Positions 18,607 to 27,847 of a stretch of 64,000 nucleotides of DNA are shown one piece after another. The DNA comes from an uncultured Prevotellaceae bacterium (GTDB lineage: Bacteria; Bacteroidota; Bacteroidia; Bacteroidales; Bacteroidaceae). Where the stretch lies: positions 62,001 through 126,000 of the forward strand of contig ONCG01000017.1 in the NCBI GenBank assembly GCA_900316285.1, in the 5' to 3' direction. The position numbers and the translations under genes were made by a program. The notes beneath the pieces are model-generated. The model was not told the origin of the DNA. It saw only the letters and a list, made by a program, of their open reading frames with translations, and ran no database searches. How positions within the stretch are numbered: position 1 is the first letter of the stretch; every line of letters starts with the position of its first letter.

Positions 18607-21600
18607 ATGAGGTATTTAAAAACACTTTTGGTATCTCTGCTTGCCCTGGTCGGAACATCTGCTTTCGCGCAGACATGGACCGGTAGTGAGGCAGCAGCAG
18701 GTACGTACTATCTCTACAACGTAGGGACAGGCAAGTGGCTCTGCGGTGGTAACAACTGGGGTACACACGCTTCAGTAGCTGACTACGGTATCGACTTTAT
18801 CCTCGCTGGCAGCAATGGTGCTTATACCCTTGACTCTCAGTTGAGTAATGGTGGAAACAGCCACTTCCTGAATGGTGAATGGTGCGATGGAGCTTCCATG
18901 AACTGGACCTTTACGCAAGTGAAGACCGAAGATGGTGCAATTGCTTACACCATTGGCAACGGACAGCAGTTCCTCACCGCAAACACCAGCGACACTAATG
19001 TGAATCTAAAGGGCAATGAAGGTGCATTGTCGCAGTGGATTCTTGTCTCGAAGGCCGACATTGCTCAGGCTGCTCTTGATGCAAAGGCAACTGATGTTGT
19101 CGATGTGACTGGTTTCATCATTGGCCAGCGTACGTCCCGTAACAACACCCGCGCACAGGTAACTGGTGATCGCCAGCTTAACAGTAACAATAATGTCTGG
19201 AAGATGGAGCGCGATGCCGACGGCCGTTGGTGTAACTTCGCTATGAATGGTGCTGGTGGTACTGGTAGTACTGCTAAGCCCTATGCTATTGAGGCTTGGA
19301 ACTGGAAATCTTTCAATTTCTATCAGGACATTACTGGCGTGCCCAACGGTAAGTACACGCTTCATGTGAACAGTTTCTACCGTGGTTATGATGGCATTCG
19401 TGGCTATGTCTATGCTAACGATGCTATGAGTCCGCTGACAGCTGAGACAGATGCTTATAAGAGCTATGGAGTTGGCAACGATCTTCAAAATGCTGCAGCT
19501 GCTTTCTTTGATGGCAAGTACGACAATTCTGTTGACGTTACCGTTACCAATGGTAGCATCCGCGTAGGTGTGAAGCAGATGGATGCTCCTGGTGGTGACT
19601 GGATGCCTTTCGCAAACTTCCGTTTGGAGTATAAGGGTATGGCTTCTTTGCTGAAGAATGCTATTGATAAGGCCAACGAGTTGATGCCGACCCTGAACGA
19701 GACCAATGCTGCAGAACTGCAGAAGGCTATCGATGCTGCTCAGGCAGTCTATGACAATGCTGGTTCTACCAACGCAGAGATTGAGGCTGCTATGGAGGCA
19801 CTTCAGGATGCATACGACACTGCCGATGCTGAGAACATTGCAAAGAAGAAGGCTGTTGAGGTTCTGAACAACGTTCCTTATGTTCTGTTCCCCAAAGACT
19901 TTAAGTGGGCCCTTGAGGACGGTGATAAGTATGACGAGCTCACTGGTGAGCAGAAGATGGATCTCGATCGTGATTTCAAGGTGTATAAGAACAACAATGG
20001 TAAGTATCAGCTGGCAAGCCGCGTTGCTGTCCTAGCTTTGGTTAAGCTGTTGGAGTATGCTGATGCTGATGAAAAGACGAAGGAAACCATTAAGGCTCGT
20101 ATGGATGAGCTGGGCATTGAAGGTTATGACGAGATGCTGGCTGATGCTATTACCAAGTACACTCGTCTCGTAGTTGAGACTCACGGAGTCGGTGCAGCAC
20201 TTGCTGAACAGAATGATCCTAATTATTCTCGTATGTATACTGCTCTTGAGGAGGCTGGTTTGGATACAGATGCTTTCATTGGCTTCTTGCTGACTGGTGC
20301 TTCCGATCAGAAGGATATTTACAGCATTGATCCAGGTCAAATGGATGGCAATGTGTGGACATCTGAAGACGGATTGCTGACAATTACCAGAGAGAACGCT
20401 GATGAGATTGCTACTGATGACTATGGTTGGTGGTACGTTGAGAAGGGTGAGGACTGGACCTTTACCTGTAACAGCGAAGAGTTCGATCTCAGTGAAATCA
20501 CTCCCATGTGTTATGATTTGTATTTCACTGTGAATGGTCAGCAGTATAACTCGTACTACTGGAGCTGGGGTGCTGCTACTGCATCAGTTACCGGTAAGAC
20601 CGCTACTTTGCATATTGACGAGGTCGATTCTTATGATCCTACCGTTGTCTTTGTTACTACTTTGGCCGACAAGCGCGATCCTTGGATGCTTGCAGGTGTT
20701 GAGCGCACAATTTCCGATATCTATGAGATGTTGCATCAGTATGCTGGCGGCTATTACTATGGCTTCGATGCAAACTTCACTGCTCACATCAAGGATCCTA
20801 ACCTCACAGAAGGTGGCGACGCTTGGGAGAGCACATGGAATAAAGGAATCGCCAACAATGACGCTCTGACTGACTCTGAGGGCAACAGCGACTATCCTTA
20901 CTTCGATGCCAACACTTGGAACGAGTCGGGTACGATGGAGGTTGATGCTCATCAGACCATCCAGCTGCCCCCGGGCCGCTACATGCTGACTGCAGCTGGC
21001 CGTGCTTCGCAGAGCTCTCTGATTAAGAAGGACCTTGTTCGCAATGGCCAGAATCTCGAGTCGTATGTTTGGGAAGGTGCCTTCACTCAGACTGGTGCTG
21101 AGGATCCTTCTAACTACTTCCAGCTCTATGCTAAGACCTTCGAAGGTAAGACCGTTGCTAAGAGCTTCTTCGAGCTTGAGGGTGACAAGGGTGGTATCTT
21201 CGACAATGGTTGGAACGATGCATCCGTATTCTTCACCATGCCGAGCGTCGGTGATGTCACCATCGGTGTGCGTGCCGCTACAAACGTGAAGGAGCGCTGG
21301 GCTTCGGCTACTCGCTTCCGTCTGACTCGTCTGGGCGATGCTACTGTCTACCTGAATGAGGATGAGACTCTTACCGACGAACTCAATTGGGATGTCGTTG
21401 GTTACAACTTGGGCGCTTATACTCCTACAGACTTCCTGCTGAAGAAGGAGATGCAGGCTGGCAAGTGGTATTCTATCGCTGTGCCTTGCGACATTCCTTA
21501 CGATCAGATTGTTAGAGAGTTTGGTGAGGGTACGCTTCTTGCACAACCTCTCGGCGTTCTCGACCTTGATGAAGAAGGTAAGCAGAAACTCTTAGGCTTC

Positions 21601-23526
21601 TTGGAGTGGAATCCTAATGAGACTTATGCTATGTATGGCATGGGTACAGATCACGTGTATGAAAATCCCATTGGTGGTATTCTTGCAAATACTCCTTATC
21701 TGATTAAGCCTGCTACGGTGAAGGCCAGCAACCGCTACCTCTTCAAGGATGTCTTTGCTGTCGAGAAGAAGAGTGTCGAGAAGAGCGAATGGTCGTGGGG
21801 TGCCGTCTCTGTTTCTGACGTTGATAACGATTGGGGCTTCTGGGAGAGCGATTACGGTCCCGTTAAGTTCTATCCTAACTATACTTATAAGCCTGGTTAT
21901 GCCGATGGTTATACCGTTGAGGTGTGCGACACCGTTAAGGCTTACACTGGTCTCTTTGAGGTAGAGGGCGATGCAGAAATTGGTACCATTGGTCTATTTG
22001 TTCTTGACGAGAACTATAATATTAACTGGGCTGATGATGCATTTGATATTCCTGTCCAGCAGATCTTGGACCTCGTTGCTCTTGGCCAGCAGAAGGCTGA
22101 GATGTATTCCGGCATTCCTGCTGCTATGACTAAGAAGTTGACGACTGTTCCCGAATTGGACGGTTATGTCACAACCTACATTTCAGCTATCAATGCTTTG
22201 AAGGCTGCTATCGTTGAGGCTCAGAAGGCTTACGAGCCCTCTAAGAAGTTCAATGCTCTGATGAAGCAGGCTGAGGAACTCCTCGCTTCTGACCATACTG
22301 AACTTGTCGCTGGTGCTGACGCTGCATTCAAGAAGAAGATTGAGCAGCTGCAGAAGCGCTTCGACATGCAATTGAAGGCTGAGCCTATCAATGGACTCAT
22401 CGAGCAGCTTGAAGAGGCTATCGCTGAGTACAAGGATCAGATCTACACTGGTATTCTTGAAACTGGTAAGTACATCCTGAAGAATGTTGCTACTGGTAAG
22501 TTCTTCAATGGTGCTAACAGCTGGGGTACTCGTTCCTCACTCGTTGATCATCCTGAGTACATGTTGCTCACGAAGCTTGATAATGGTACTTATACTCTCG
22601 AGAGCCGTCAGAACAATGGTGGCGAGCAGTTCTACTTCGGTCCGAACTACTTCGTTGACAATGGCACACCGATGCCTCTGACCTTCACTGTAGTTGGTAA
22701 GGGTATCTACACTATCACTTGCAATGGTGAAGCTGGCGTTGGCCTCCTTGGCTATGACGGTTCTACATCTGTTCTCTCTGGAACTCTGACCGATGCTACA
22801 AGCGAGGATGCACAGTGGCTAGTATACTCCGAGAAGGATATGGCTGCTATGATGGCTGAGGCTTCTCTCGAGAATCCTGTTGATGTATCCTTCTTCATTA
22901 AGGATGCTAACTTCAGCCGCAACCACCGCGATGCTGATGCTTGGATCTGGGAGACTGAGAACCACAACATCGCTGGTGCTAACGAGAACTTCTGCGCTGA
23001 GTCTTGGACTCATACCTTCGTTCTCTCGCAGGAGGTTGAGCTTCCGAATGGTGTTTACATGCTGAATGCTCAGGCTGCTCTCACCGACTACACCAATGCT
23101 TACGACAAGCGTGATGATTATCCTGTTGTATTTGCAGGTGATGAGACCGTGAAGTTCTGTGAGATGGAGGAGGCCGATCGTGCTACAAACATGGCGCAGC
23201 TCTCTAACAGCTTCTTGGCTGGTAAGTACTTCGTTGATCCTGTGATCGTCAAGGTTACTGACGGCAAGCTGACCATCGGTGCTAAGTGCGATGCTACTGA
23301 CTACTGGTGCATCTTCGACAACTTCTCACTGACCTACTTCGCTGACGCAGATATCGACGCTGTTCGTGCTGCTTATCCGAAGAACACAGGTGCTACCACT
23401 GGCATCAACGAGGTGAACACTGGTGTGAACACTGGCGCTATCTACAACCTCAATGGTGTACGTGTGAACAATATGACCAAGAAGGGTGTCTATATTGTCA
23501 ACGGTAAGAAGTTTGTGGTTAAGTAA
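18607..23526 (+). CDS. Large secreted multidomain protein with T9SS-like sorting tail
   Basis: A 1639-residue protein with a signal peptide ending SAFAQ (about residue 22). An N-terminal beta-rich domain (about 23-155, with GTYYLYNVGTGKWL and NNWGTHASV) recurs near residues 1280-1415 (GKYILKNVATGKFF and NSWGTRSSL). A FIVAR-like helical segment lies at about 348-405. Other stretches look like beta-sandwich adhesion or sugar-binding modules. The C-terminus reads IYNLNGVRVNN then KKGVYIVNGKKFVVK, the pattern of type IX secretion sorting tails, so export to the cell surface or outside is likely. No enzyme motif was recognised. Codon bias suggests good expression. The next large gene (23948) shares the tail but not the body. 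Confidence 0.83.
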   Translation: MRYLKTLLVSLLALVGTSAFAQTWTGSEAAAGTYYLYNVGTGKWLCGGNNWGTHASVADYGIDFILAGSNGAYTLDSQLSNGGNSHFLNGEWCDGASMNWTFTQVKTEDGAIAYTIGNGQQFLTANTSDTNVNLKGNEGALSQWILVSKADIAQAALDAKATDVVDVTGFIIGQRTSRNNTRAQVTGDRQLNSNNNVWKMERDADGRWCNFAMNGAGGTGSTAKPYAIEAWNWKSFNFYQDITGVPNGKYTLHVNSFYRGYDGIRGYVYANDAMSPLTAETDAYKSYGVGNDLQNAAAAFFDGKYDNSVDVTVTNGSIRVGVKQMDAPGGDWMPFANFRLEYKGMASLLKNAIDKANELMPTLNETNAAELQKAIDAAQAVYDNAGSTNAEIEAAMEALQDAYDTADAENIAKKKAVEVLNNVPYVLFPKDFKWALEDGDKYDELTGEQKMDLDRDFKVYKNNNGKYQLASRVAVLALVKLLEYADADEKTKETIKARMDELGIEGYDEMLADAITKYTRLVVETHGVGAALAEQNDPNYSRMYTALEEAGLDTDAFIGFLLTGASDQKDIYSIDPGQMDGNVWTSEDGLLTITRENADEIATDDYGWWYVEKGEDWTFTCNSEEFDLSEITPMCYDLYFTVNGQQYNSYYWSWGAATASVTGKTATLHIDEVDSYDPTVVFVTTLADKRDPWMLAGVERTISDIYEMLHQYAGGYYYGFDANFTAHIKDPNLTEGGDAWESTWNKGIANNDALTDSEGNSDYPYFDANTWNESGTMEVDAHQTIQLPPGRYMLTAAGRASQSSLIKKDLVRNGQNLESYVWEGAFTQTGAEDPSNYFQLYAKTFEGKTVAKSFFELEGDKGGIFDNGWNDASVFFTMPSVGDVTIGVRAATNVKERWASATRFRLTRLGDATVYLNEDETLTDELNWDVVGYNLGAYTPTDFLLKKEMQAGKWYSIAVPCDIPYDQIVREFGEGTLLAQPLGVLDLDEEGKQKLLGFLEWNPNETYAMYGMGTDHVYENPIGGILANTPYLIKPATVKASNRYLFKDVFAVEKKSVEKSEWSWGAVSVSDVDNDWGFWESDYGPVKFYPNYTYKPGYADGYTVEVCDTVKAYTGLFEVEGDAEIGTIGLFVLDENYNINWADDAFDIPVQQILDLVALGQQKAEMYSGIPAAMTKKLTTVPELDGYVTTYISAINALKAAIVEAQKAYEPSKKFNALMKQAEELLASDHTELVAGADAAFKKKIEQLQKRFDMQLKAEPINGLIEQLEEAIAEYKDQIYTGILETGKYILKNVATGKFFNGANSWGTRSSLVDHPEYMLLTKLDNGTYTLESRQNNGGEQFYFGPNYFVDNGTPMPLTFTVVGKGIYTITCNGEAGVGLLGYDGSTSVLSGTLTDATSEDAQWLVYSEKDMAAMMAEASLENPVDVSFFIKDANFSRNHRDADAWIWETENHNIAGANENFCAESWTHTFVLSQEVELPNGVYMLNAQAALTDYTNAYDKRDDYPVVFAGDETVKFCEMEEADRATNMAQLSNSFLAGKYFVDPVIVKVTDGKLTIGAKCDATDYWCIFDNFSLTYFADADIDAVRAAYPKNTGATTGINEVNTGVNTGAIYNLNGVRVNNMTKKGVYIVNGKKFVVK

Positions 23527-23598
23527 GTGAAAAGAGAACGCCAGTTCTCATTTCCGAACGAGAACAAACTCGGCGTAGCCAAGATTATTGTGAAGTAA
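23527..23598 (+). other. In-frame relic of a second sorting-tail end after the stop
   Basis: After the TAA at 23524-23526 the same frame stays open for 23 codons and ends again in A-K-I-I-V-K followed by TAA at 23596. It contains PNENKLG, which resembles PNVNELE in the duplicated tail after the gene at 23948. It looks like a leftover or alternative C-terminal end rather than random spacer. Confidence 0.5.
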
Positions 23599-23620
23599 TC
23601 ATAACAAGACACTATAATAA

Positions 23621-23656
23621 AGAGAGCGAACTCCACATGGGGTTCGCTCTTTTTTT
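23621..23656 (+). terminator. Terminator after the 1639-residue secreted protein
   Basis: A stem of about 13 base pairs (AGAGCGAACTCC with GGGGTTCGCTCT), loop ACAT, followed by TTTTTTT. Confidence 0.88.
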
Positions 23657-23724
23657 GTGGAGCCCCCCAGACCTCCAGAGGAAAGGGATATAATTAGAAT
23701 TTATTTAGAATTTGATTCCTGAAA

Positions 23725-23799
23725 ATGTAGGGACGCGACGTGTCGCGTAACTGGATTTGGCTTCCCCCTCCATGAACGCGGCACGCCGCGTCCCTACAT
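23725..23799. repeat. Palindromic element, TGTAGGGACGCG family, copy 1
   Basis: The outer arms ATGTAGGGACGCG and CGCGTCCCTACAT are inverted. Each arm contains its own palindrome (CGCGACGTGTCGCG and CGCGGCACGCCGCG). A near-identical copy lies at 27222-27299 and a relative at 60351-60443. It is intergenic, after a terminator. No other feature was seen in 23657-23855. Confidence 0.8.
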
Positions 23800-23855
23800 G
23801 TGGAGGTAAAAAGTATATTACCATCAAAAATAATCTGATTTTCGTAGCGATTTTG

Positions 23856-23886
23856 TTTGCAATCTCGATTTTTATTCTTAATTTTG
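23856..23886 (+). promoter_or_regulatory. Promoter for the 994-residue secreted protein
   Basis: TTTG at 23856-23859 and TAATTTTG at 23879-23886 with a 19-base spacer, about 60 bases before the ATG. Confidence 0.8.
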
Positions 23887-23947
23887 CAACGTAATATGTG
23901 TTGTAGCGAAGAAACAACAAATAACATATAATTAAAAATCTAAGAAG

Positions 23948-26932
23948 ATGAACAAAGTTTTACGTTTTTCATTGCTCAGCGTGCTGATGATGCTGGTTTG
24001 CGGCATGTCGTTTGCCCAGACCACAGTCACCTTCACTGCTGGCACAGACATGGGTACTAACACCAATGCTGGTGATGGTGCCGATGAAGTGACTAAGGAC
24101 GGAGTCACCATTTCTACTACTGGCGGCGCCTTTGCTGCTGAGCAGTATCGCACGGGTAAAGGTCAGACTCTGACTATTACTTCGAAAGTTGGTAATATGA
24201 CCAAGGTGGAGTTCTTCTGTACGGCCAGTGGCACTGCCAAGTATGGTCCTGGCAATTTCACCGATGCCACTACCGGTTCGTATGAATTTGCCGACAAAGT
24301 AGGAACTTGGACTGGCAATGCCGAGTCGTTCTCTCTAACGGCTTCCGGTGCTCAAGTCCGTGCCACTCAAATTGTTATTACCATTGGTGGTGGAGAGGTC
24401 ACTCCCGATCCTGTTGATCCCGATCCGCAGCCCGGTGATGAAGTGAAGACAGTCAGCGTTGCCGACTTCCTCGCAGCTCCTGTGAGCGATGAGGTGTGGT
24501 ATCAGCTGAAGGGCCAGGTGAAGAACCTGCAGGATGGCGACCAGTATGGCAACTTCGACCTCGAGGATGCTACGGGTAGCGTCTATGTCTATGGCTTGCT
24601 CTCTGAGAAGGGTGGTGCGAAGAAGCAGTTCCAGGAGCTTGTTGCTGCCAAGGGAATCCAGAATGGCTGCACCCTGACGATTAACGGTACTCGCGGATAT
24701 TATGCGAAAGAAGACAAGATTGAGGTGCTCAATGCCTACTTCGTAGCTATCGAGGGCGGCGTCACACCCGATCCCGGTCCTGGTCCCGACCCACAGCCCA
24801 CAGGTAAGCGTCAGTATAAGAAGGCTACCTCTATCGAGAGTGGCAAGGGCTATCTGCTTGTTGCCGAGAGCGAAGGCAAGGTTGCTCTGCCCGTAGCCAA
24901 GAACTATGGCTATCTGCAGGTGGCTAATGTTGACATTGTGAATGGCGTCATCGAGCAGGAAGACGCTGCCAATGAGTTTGTGTTCACCGCTACCGATGGT
25001 GGCTATACCATCATGCAGGGCGATGGCCGCTATGTCTATCAGACCGGCACCTACAATAGCTTTAACGTAGCCGACAAGGCTCCCGAGGGCGATGTGTGGA
25101 CCGTTCAGGCAAACAGCGACGGCACCTTTACCATCACCAATGTACTGAAGGAGAAGTGGATCCAGTACTCCATCCAGCACACTTCCTACGGTTCCTATGC
25201 CAGCGCACAAGATAACGCTGTGCTGCCCACGCTCTTCGTCCTCGACGAGGGTGGCAGCGAGCCTGTCGTAGAAGAGAAGACAGCTACCTTCGACGCTACG
25301 AAGGATCTTGGTAATGCAGAGGCTGGTGAAGGCTCTGTCACGAAGGACGGTGTTACGATGAGTTGTACAAGTGGTATTCTTGGCAATGGTCAGCAGTATC
25401 GGTTCTATAAGAACTCTACGCTTACCTTCTCGGCTCCTGGTGGCACCATCACGAAGATTGAGTTCACCGATGTGAAGGGCAATCCTGTTTCAGGATTTGG
25501 TGATCCTTCGACGGGTTCGATGGAAGGCACCGTCTGGACGGGTTCTGCTTCTGAAGTGTCGTTTGTTGCTGAGAACAAGCAGGTTCGTGCAACACTCATC
25601 GTCGTCACCTATATGGATGGTCAGCCGCAGGGAGGAACCTTCAGCGGATCGCAGCTTAGCAAGTATCCTTATGCAAATCCCGAACTCATTGCCGAGGCTC
25701 AGAAGCTCATCGACGAAGGCAATGACGAACAGCTTGCCGAGGTGATGAAGGACGTTGCACGTTCGCATGCACTTGCCGAAGGCCTGGCTGAAGCCGAGGA
25801 CATCACCAGTCAGCTTGGCGAATGGACCCTTGAGGAATTTGCTGCCAGCGAAGGCATCGAGGGCGAAGGCTACAACAAGGCTGAAGGCAAGGACATCGTT
25901 GCCCGCGTCTTCCAGACCGTTCCCCTGAAGGCCGGTCGCTATATGCTCACCGCCACGGGTCGTGGTCAGAAGTATAACACCATTGCCGAGACCATCGAGG
26001 AGCGTCTGCAGGTGATGGCAATCAACAACGACCGTCTGGGTCGCTATCAGTCCATCGCACGTAACGACCGCGAGGGCGGCGTCTATGGCGAAGGCTGGGA
26101 CGATGCCAGTGACTACTTCACGATGACTGCCGACGGCGAGGCTGTGCTTGGTGCTTACTTCAAGCCCATCGCCGGTCGCAACTCATGGGCCGAGGTTGGC
26201 AACTTCCGTCTGGTTCGTCTGGGCGATGCCACCCGCTACATCTCGCAGTATGAGGAGTTCTATAACGAAAAGGCCGAGCAACTCGACGTTCTCGTTCACC
26301 GCACACTGAAGCAGGGCGAGTGGAATTCCATCGTGCTGCCCATGGATCTCGATAAGTCTACCATCGAGGCACAGTTCGGTAAGGACACGAAGGTCGCTGT
26401 TCTCGACAAGGCCACGGATGGCGTTGTAGAGTTCAAGTCGCTGAAGGAAGCTGCCATCGATGCCAATGTTCCCGTGCTGCTGAAGCCCACTGCCGTGAAG
26501 GAGAGCAACCGCTACCTCTTCCGCAATGTGCCTATCTCCACAACCGTCTCCCCTGTTGTGAAGGCTGAGGGCTTCGACTTCGTCGGCTATTACAATCCCG
26601 ATGAGACGCCCGTCGAGGGTGGTCTGGGCTTCGATGTCGTCGTGAAGAACGACACCTACGCTGCTGTCACCACCAGTGCAGCCCTTGTTCCCACGGGCGA
26701 TGCTCAGGTTGTAGCCGTGAAGATCGATGGTGAGACCTACTGGGAGGCCGAGCTCGATCCCGAAGCAAAGATGGCCGTCATCGGTGCTACCGTTCCCACG
26801 ACGCCCACTGCTATCGATGCCATTGAGCAGGCTCAGCAGGCAGATGCTATCTACAACGCTGCCGGTCAGCGTGTACAGCAGATGACGAAGGGCCTCTACA
26901 TCGTTGGTGGTAAGAAGGTCGTGATTAAGTGA
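23948..26932 (+). CDS. Secreted repeat-domain protein with T9SS-like sorting tail
   Basis: A 994-residue protein with signal peptide (MNKVLRFSLLSVLMMLVCGM, SFAQ). Two copies of a beta-sandwich-like domain occur at about 25-148 and 450-555, both with TKDGVTxS and VRATxIVxT motifs. A P-D-P-x-P linker follows the first and another lies near residue 275. Between the copies is an OB-like module (SVADFLAAPVSDEVWYQLKG), as seen in proteins that bind nucleic acids or sugars. The C-terminal tail (IYNAAGQRVQQMTKGLYIVGGKKVVIK) is a type IX sorting pattern, implying surface export. No catalytic motif was recognised. It has its own promoter. The stop codon lies within a tandemly duplicated 3' end. Confidence 0.83.
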   Translation: MNKVLRFSLLSVLMMLVCGMSFAQTTVTFTAGTDMGTNTNAGDGADEVTKDGVTISTTGGAFAAEQYRTGKGQTLTITSKVGNMTKVEFFCTASGTAKYGPGNFTDATTGSYEFADKVGTWTGNAESFSLTASGAQVRATQIVITIGGGEVTPDPVDPDPQPGDEVKTVSVADFLAAPVSDEVWYQLKGQVKNLQDGDQYGNFDLEDATGSVYVYGLLSEKGGAKKQFQELVAAKGIQNGCTLTINGTRGYYAKEDKIEVLNAYFVAIEGGVTPDPGPGPDPQPTGKRQYKKATSIESGKGYLLVAESEGKVALPVAKNYGYLQVANVDIVNGVIEQEDAANEFVFTATDGGYTIMQGDGRYVYQTGTYNSFNVADKAPEGDVWTVQANSDGTFTITNVLKEKWIQYSIQHTSYGSYASAQDNAVLPTLFVLDEGGSEPVVEEKTATFDATKDLGNAEAGEGSVTKDGVTMSCTSGILGNGQQYRFYKNSTLTFSAPGGTITKIEFTDVKGNPVSGFGDPSTGSMEGTVWTGSASEVSFVAENKQVRATLIVVTYMDGQPQGGTFSGSQLSKYPYANPELIAEAQKLIDEGNDEQLAEVMKDVARSHALAEGLAEAEDITSQLGEWTLEEFAASEGIEGEGYNKAEGKDIVARVFQTVPLKAGRYMLTATGRGQKYNTIAETIEERLQVMAINNDRLGRYQSIARNDREGGVYGEGWDDASDYFTMTADGEAVLGAYFKPIAGRNSWAEVGNFRLVRLGDATRYISQYEEFYNEKAEQLDVLVHRTLKQGEWNSIVLPMDLDKSTIEAQFGKDTKVAVLDKATDGVVEFKSLKEAAIDANVPVLLKPTAVKESNRYLFRNVPISTTVSPVVKAEGFDFVGYYNPDETPVEGGLGFDVVVKNDTYAAVTTSAALVPTGDAQVVAVKIDGETYWEAELDPEAKMAVIGATVPTTPTAIDAIEQAQQADAIYNAAGQRVQQMTKGLYIVGGKKVVIK

Positions 26933-27113
26933 GCGCAAAGCAGAGCTCGCTAATGCTTTGCCGAACGTGAACGAGCTCGAGCATCAGCTCAAGGTCGTGA
27001 TTAAGTGAGCGCACAGCTCAAGGTCGTGATTAAGTGAGCGCAAAGCAGAGCTCGCTAATGCTTTGCCGAACGTGAACGAGCTCGAGCATCAGCTCAAGGT
27101 CGTAGTTAAGTAA
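26915..27113 (+). repeat. Tandem duplication of the sorting-tail 3' end
   Basis: A 76-base unit beginning AAGGTCGTGATTAAG starts at 26915. A 29-base internally deleted copy starts at 26991 and a full copy at 27020. A final partial copy at 27096 reads AAGGTCGTAGTTAAG. The first unit includes the last codons and stop of the secreted protein. In the +1 frame each full unit encodes about 25 residues containing ALPNVNELE and ending again in K-V-V-I-K or K-V-V-V-K. Confidence 0.85.
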
Positions 27114-27142
27114 GAGAATTATCAACTCAAACAAAATATAGA

Positions 27143-27179
27143 AAGCCTGCTTCGCCATGTGCGGAGCAGGTTTTCTTTT
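27143..27179 (+). terminator. Terminator after the duplicated tail
   Basis: A 10-base-pair stem (CCTGCTTCGC with GCGGAGCAGG, 27146-27170), loop CATGT, flanked by AAAG and TTTTCTTTT. Confidence 0.87.
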
Positions 27180-27221
27180 GTATAAGGGAGATATACAGAA
27201 TTTGCCTCAAACGCAATTTGC

Positions 27222-27299
27222 AATGTAGGGACGCGGCGTGCCGCGTTACTGGAATTAGCCTTTCACCTTCCATAACGCGGCACGCCGCGTCCCTACATT
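27222..27299. repeat. Palindromic element, TGTAGGGACGCG family, copy 2
   Basis: Inverted arms AATGTAGGGACGCG and CGCGTCCCTACATT, each with an inner CGCGGC...GCCGCG palindrome, around a spacer of about 30 bases. Closely similar to 23725-23799. It lies between a terminator and 22-base array B. Confidence 0.83.
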
Positions 27300-27374
27300 T
27301 GTGGGTCAAGAAGCATATAATATCCCTTTTCCTGTTCAAAGATATCAGTTAGGATTGCCAACCATAGTACAAAT

Positions 27375-27705
27375 TTTTGCGCAACACACTGCCACTTTTT
27401 GCGCAGCATGCTGGCACAAGTTGTGCAGCATTGCTGCGTAAGTTGTGCAACACTGCTGCGTAAGTTGTGCAGCATTGCTGCGTAAAGTGTGCCGCATTGC
27501 TGCGTAAAATGTGCCGCATTGCTGCCGAAAAGCTGGATGCATGCTTTTCGAAGGCAAAGTCAATGCTTTCAGAGCCCAGGAGCATTGCTTTCAGGTTGCA
27601 AAGTCAATGCTTTCAGGTTGCAAAAGCAATGCTTTTAGGGGTGCAAAGTCAATGCTTTTAGAACGCAGGAGCAATGCTTTCGGAAGGCTAAGTCAATGCT
27701 TTTGC
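27375..27705. repeat. 22-base tandem array B (15 units, two sequence families)
   Basis: Seven units run from 27375 to 27528 (boundaries every 22 bases: 27397, 27419, 27441, 27463, 27485, 27507), several with the perfect dyad GCAGCATTGCTGC (for example 27425-27437). Eight more run to 27705 and belong to a second family with cores such as AAAAGCAATGCTTTT (27622-27636) or AGCATTGCT. The register is broken only by one extra G at 27639. There are no spacers and no gene. The array ends 60 bases before the blaI operators. Confidence 0.92.
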
Positions 27706-27765
27706 AGCACTGGCATGTGTGAATAACTAAGAAATAGGCGTTTTTCTTCTTAATAAAACATAAAA

Positions 27766-27810
27766 ACTAAAGGTTTTAGTTGGATATAACTAAAACTTTT
27801 AGTTAATTTG
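27766..27810 (+). promoter_or_regulatory. Two operator dyads overlapping the blaI promoter
   Basis: ACTAAAGGTTTTAGT (27766-27780) and ACTAAAACTTTTAGT (27789-27803) are perfect 15-base dyads with arms ACTAAA/TTTAGT, centred 23 bases apart. The second runs into TTAATTTG (27803-27810), a near-consensus -7 box. BlaI-family repressors bind such dyads as dimers, so autorepression of blaI is the likely reading. Confidence 0.8.
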
Positions 27811-27847
27811 CAAATGGATACAGATGCAGACGCAAGGAGATTAGAAA

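Noticed and set aside
27375-27705. Several open frames of 60-78 codons across array B
   Set aside because: They exist on both strands because the 22-base repeats lack stops. The unit is not a multiple of three and there is no start context or family match.
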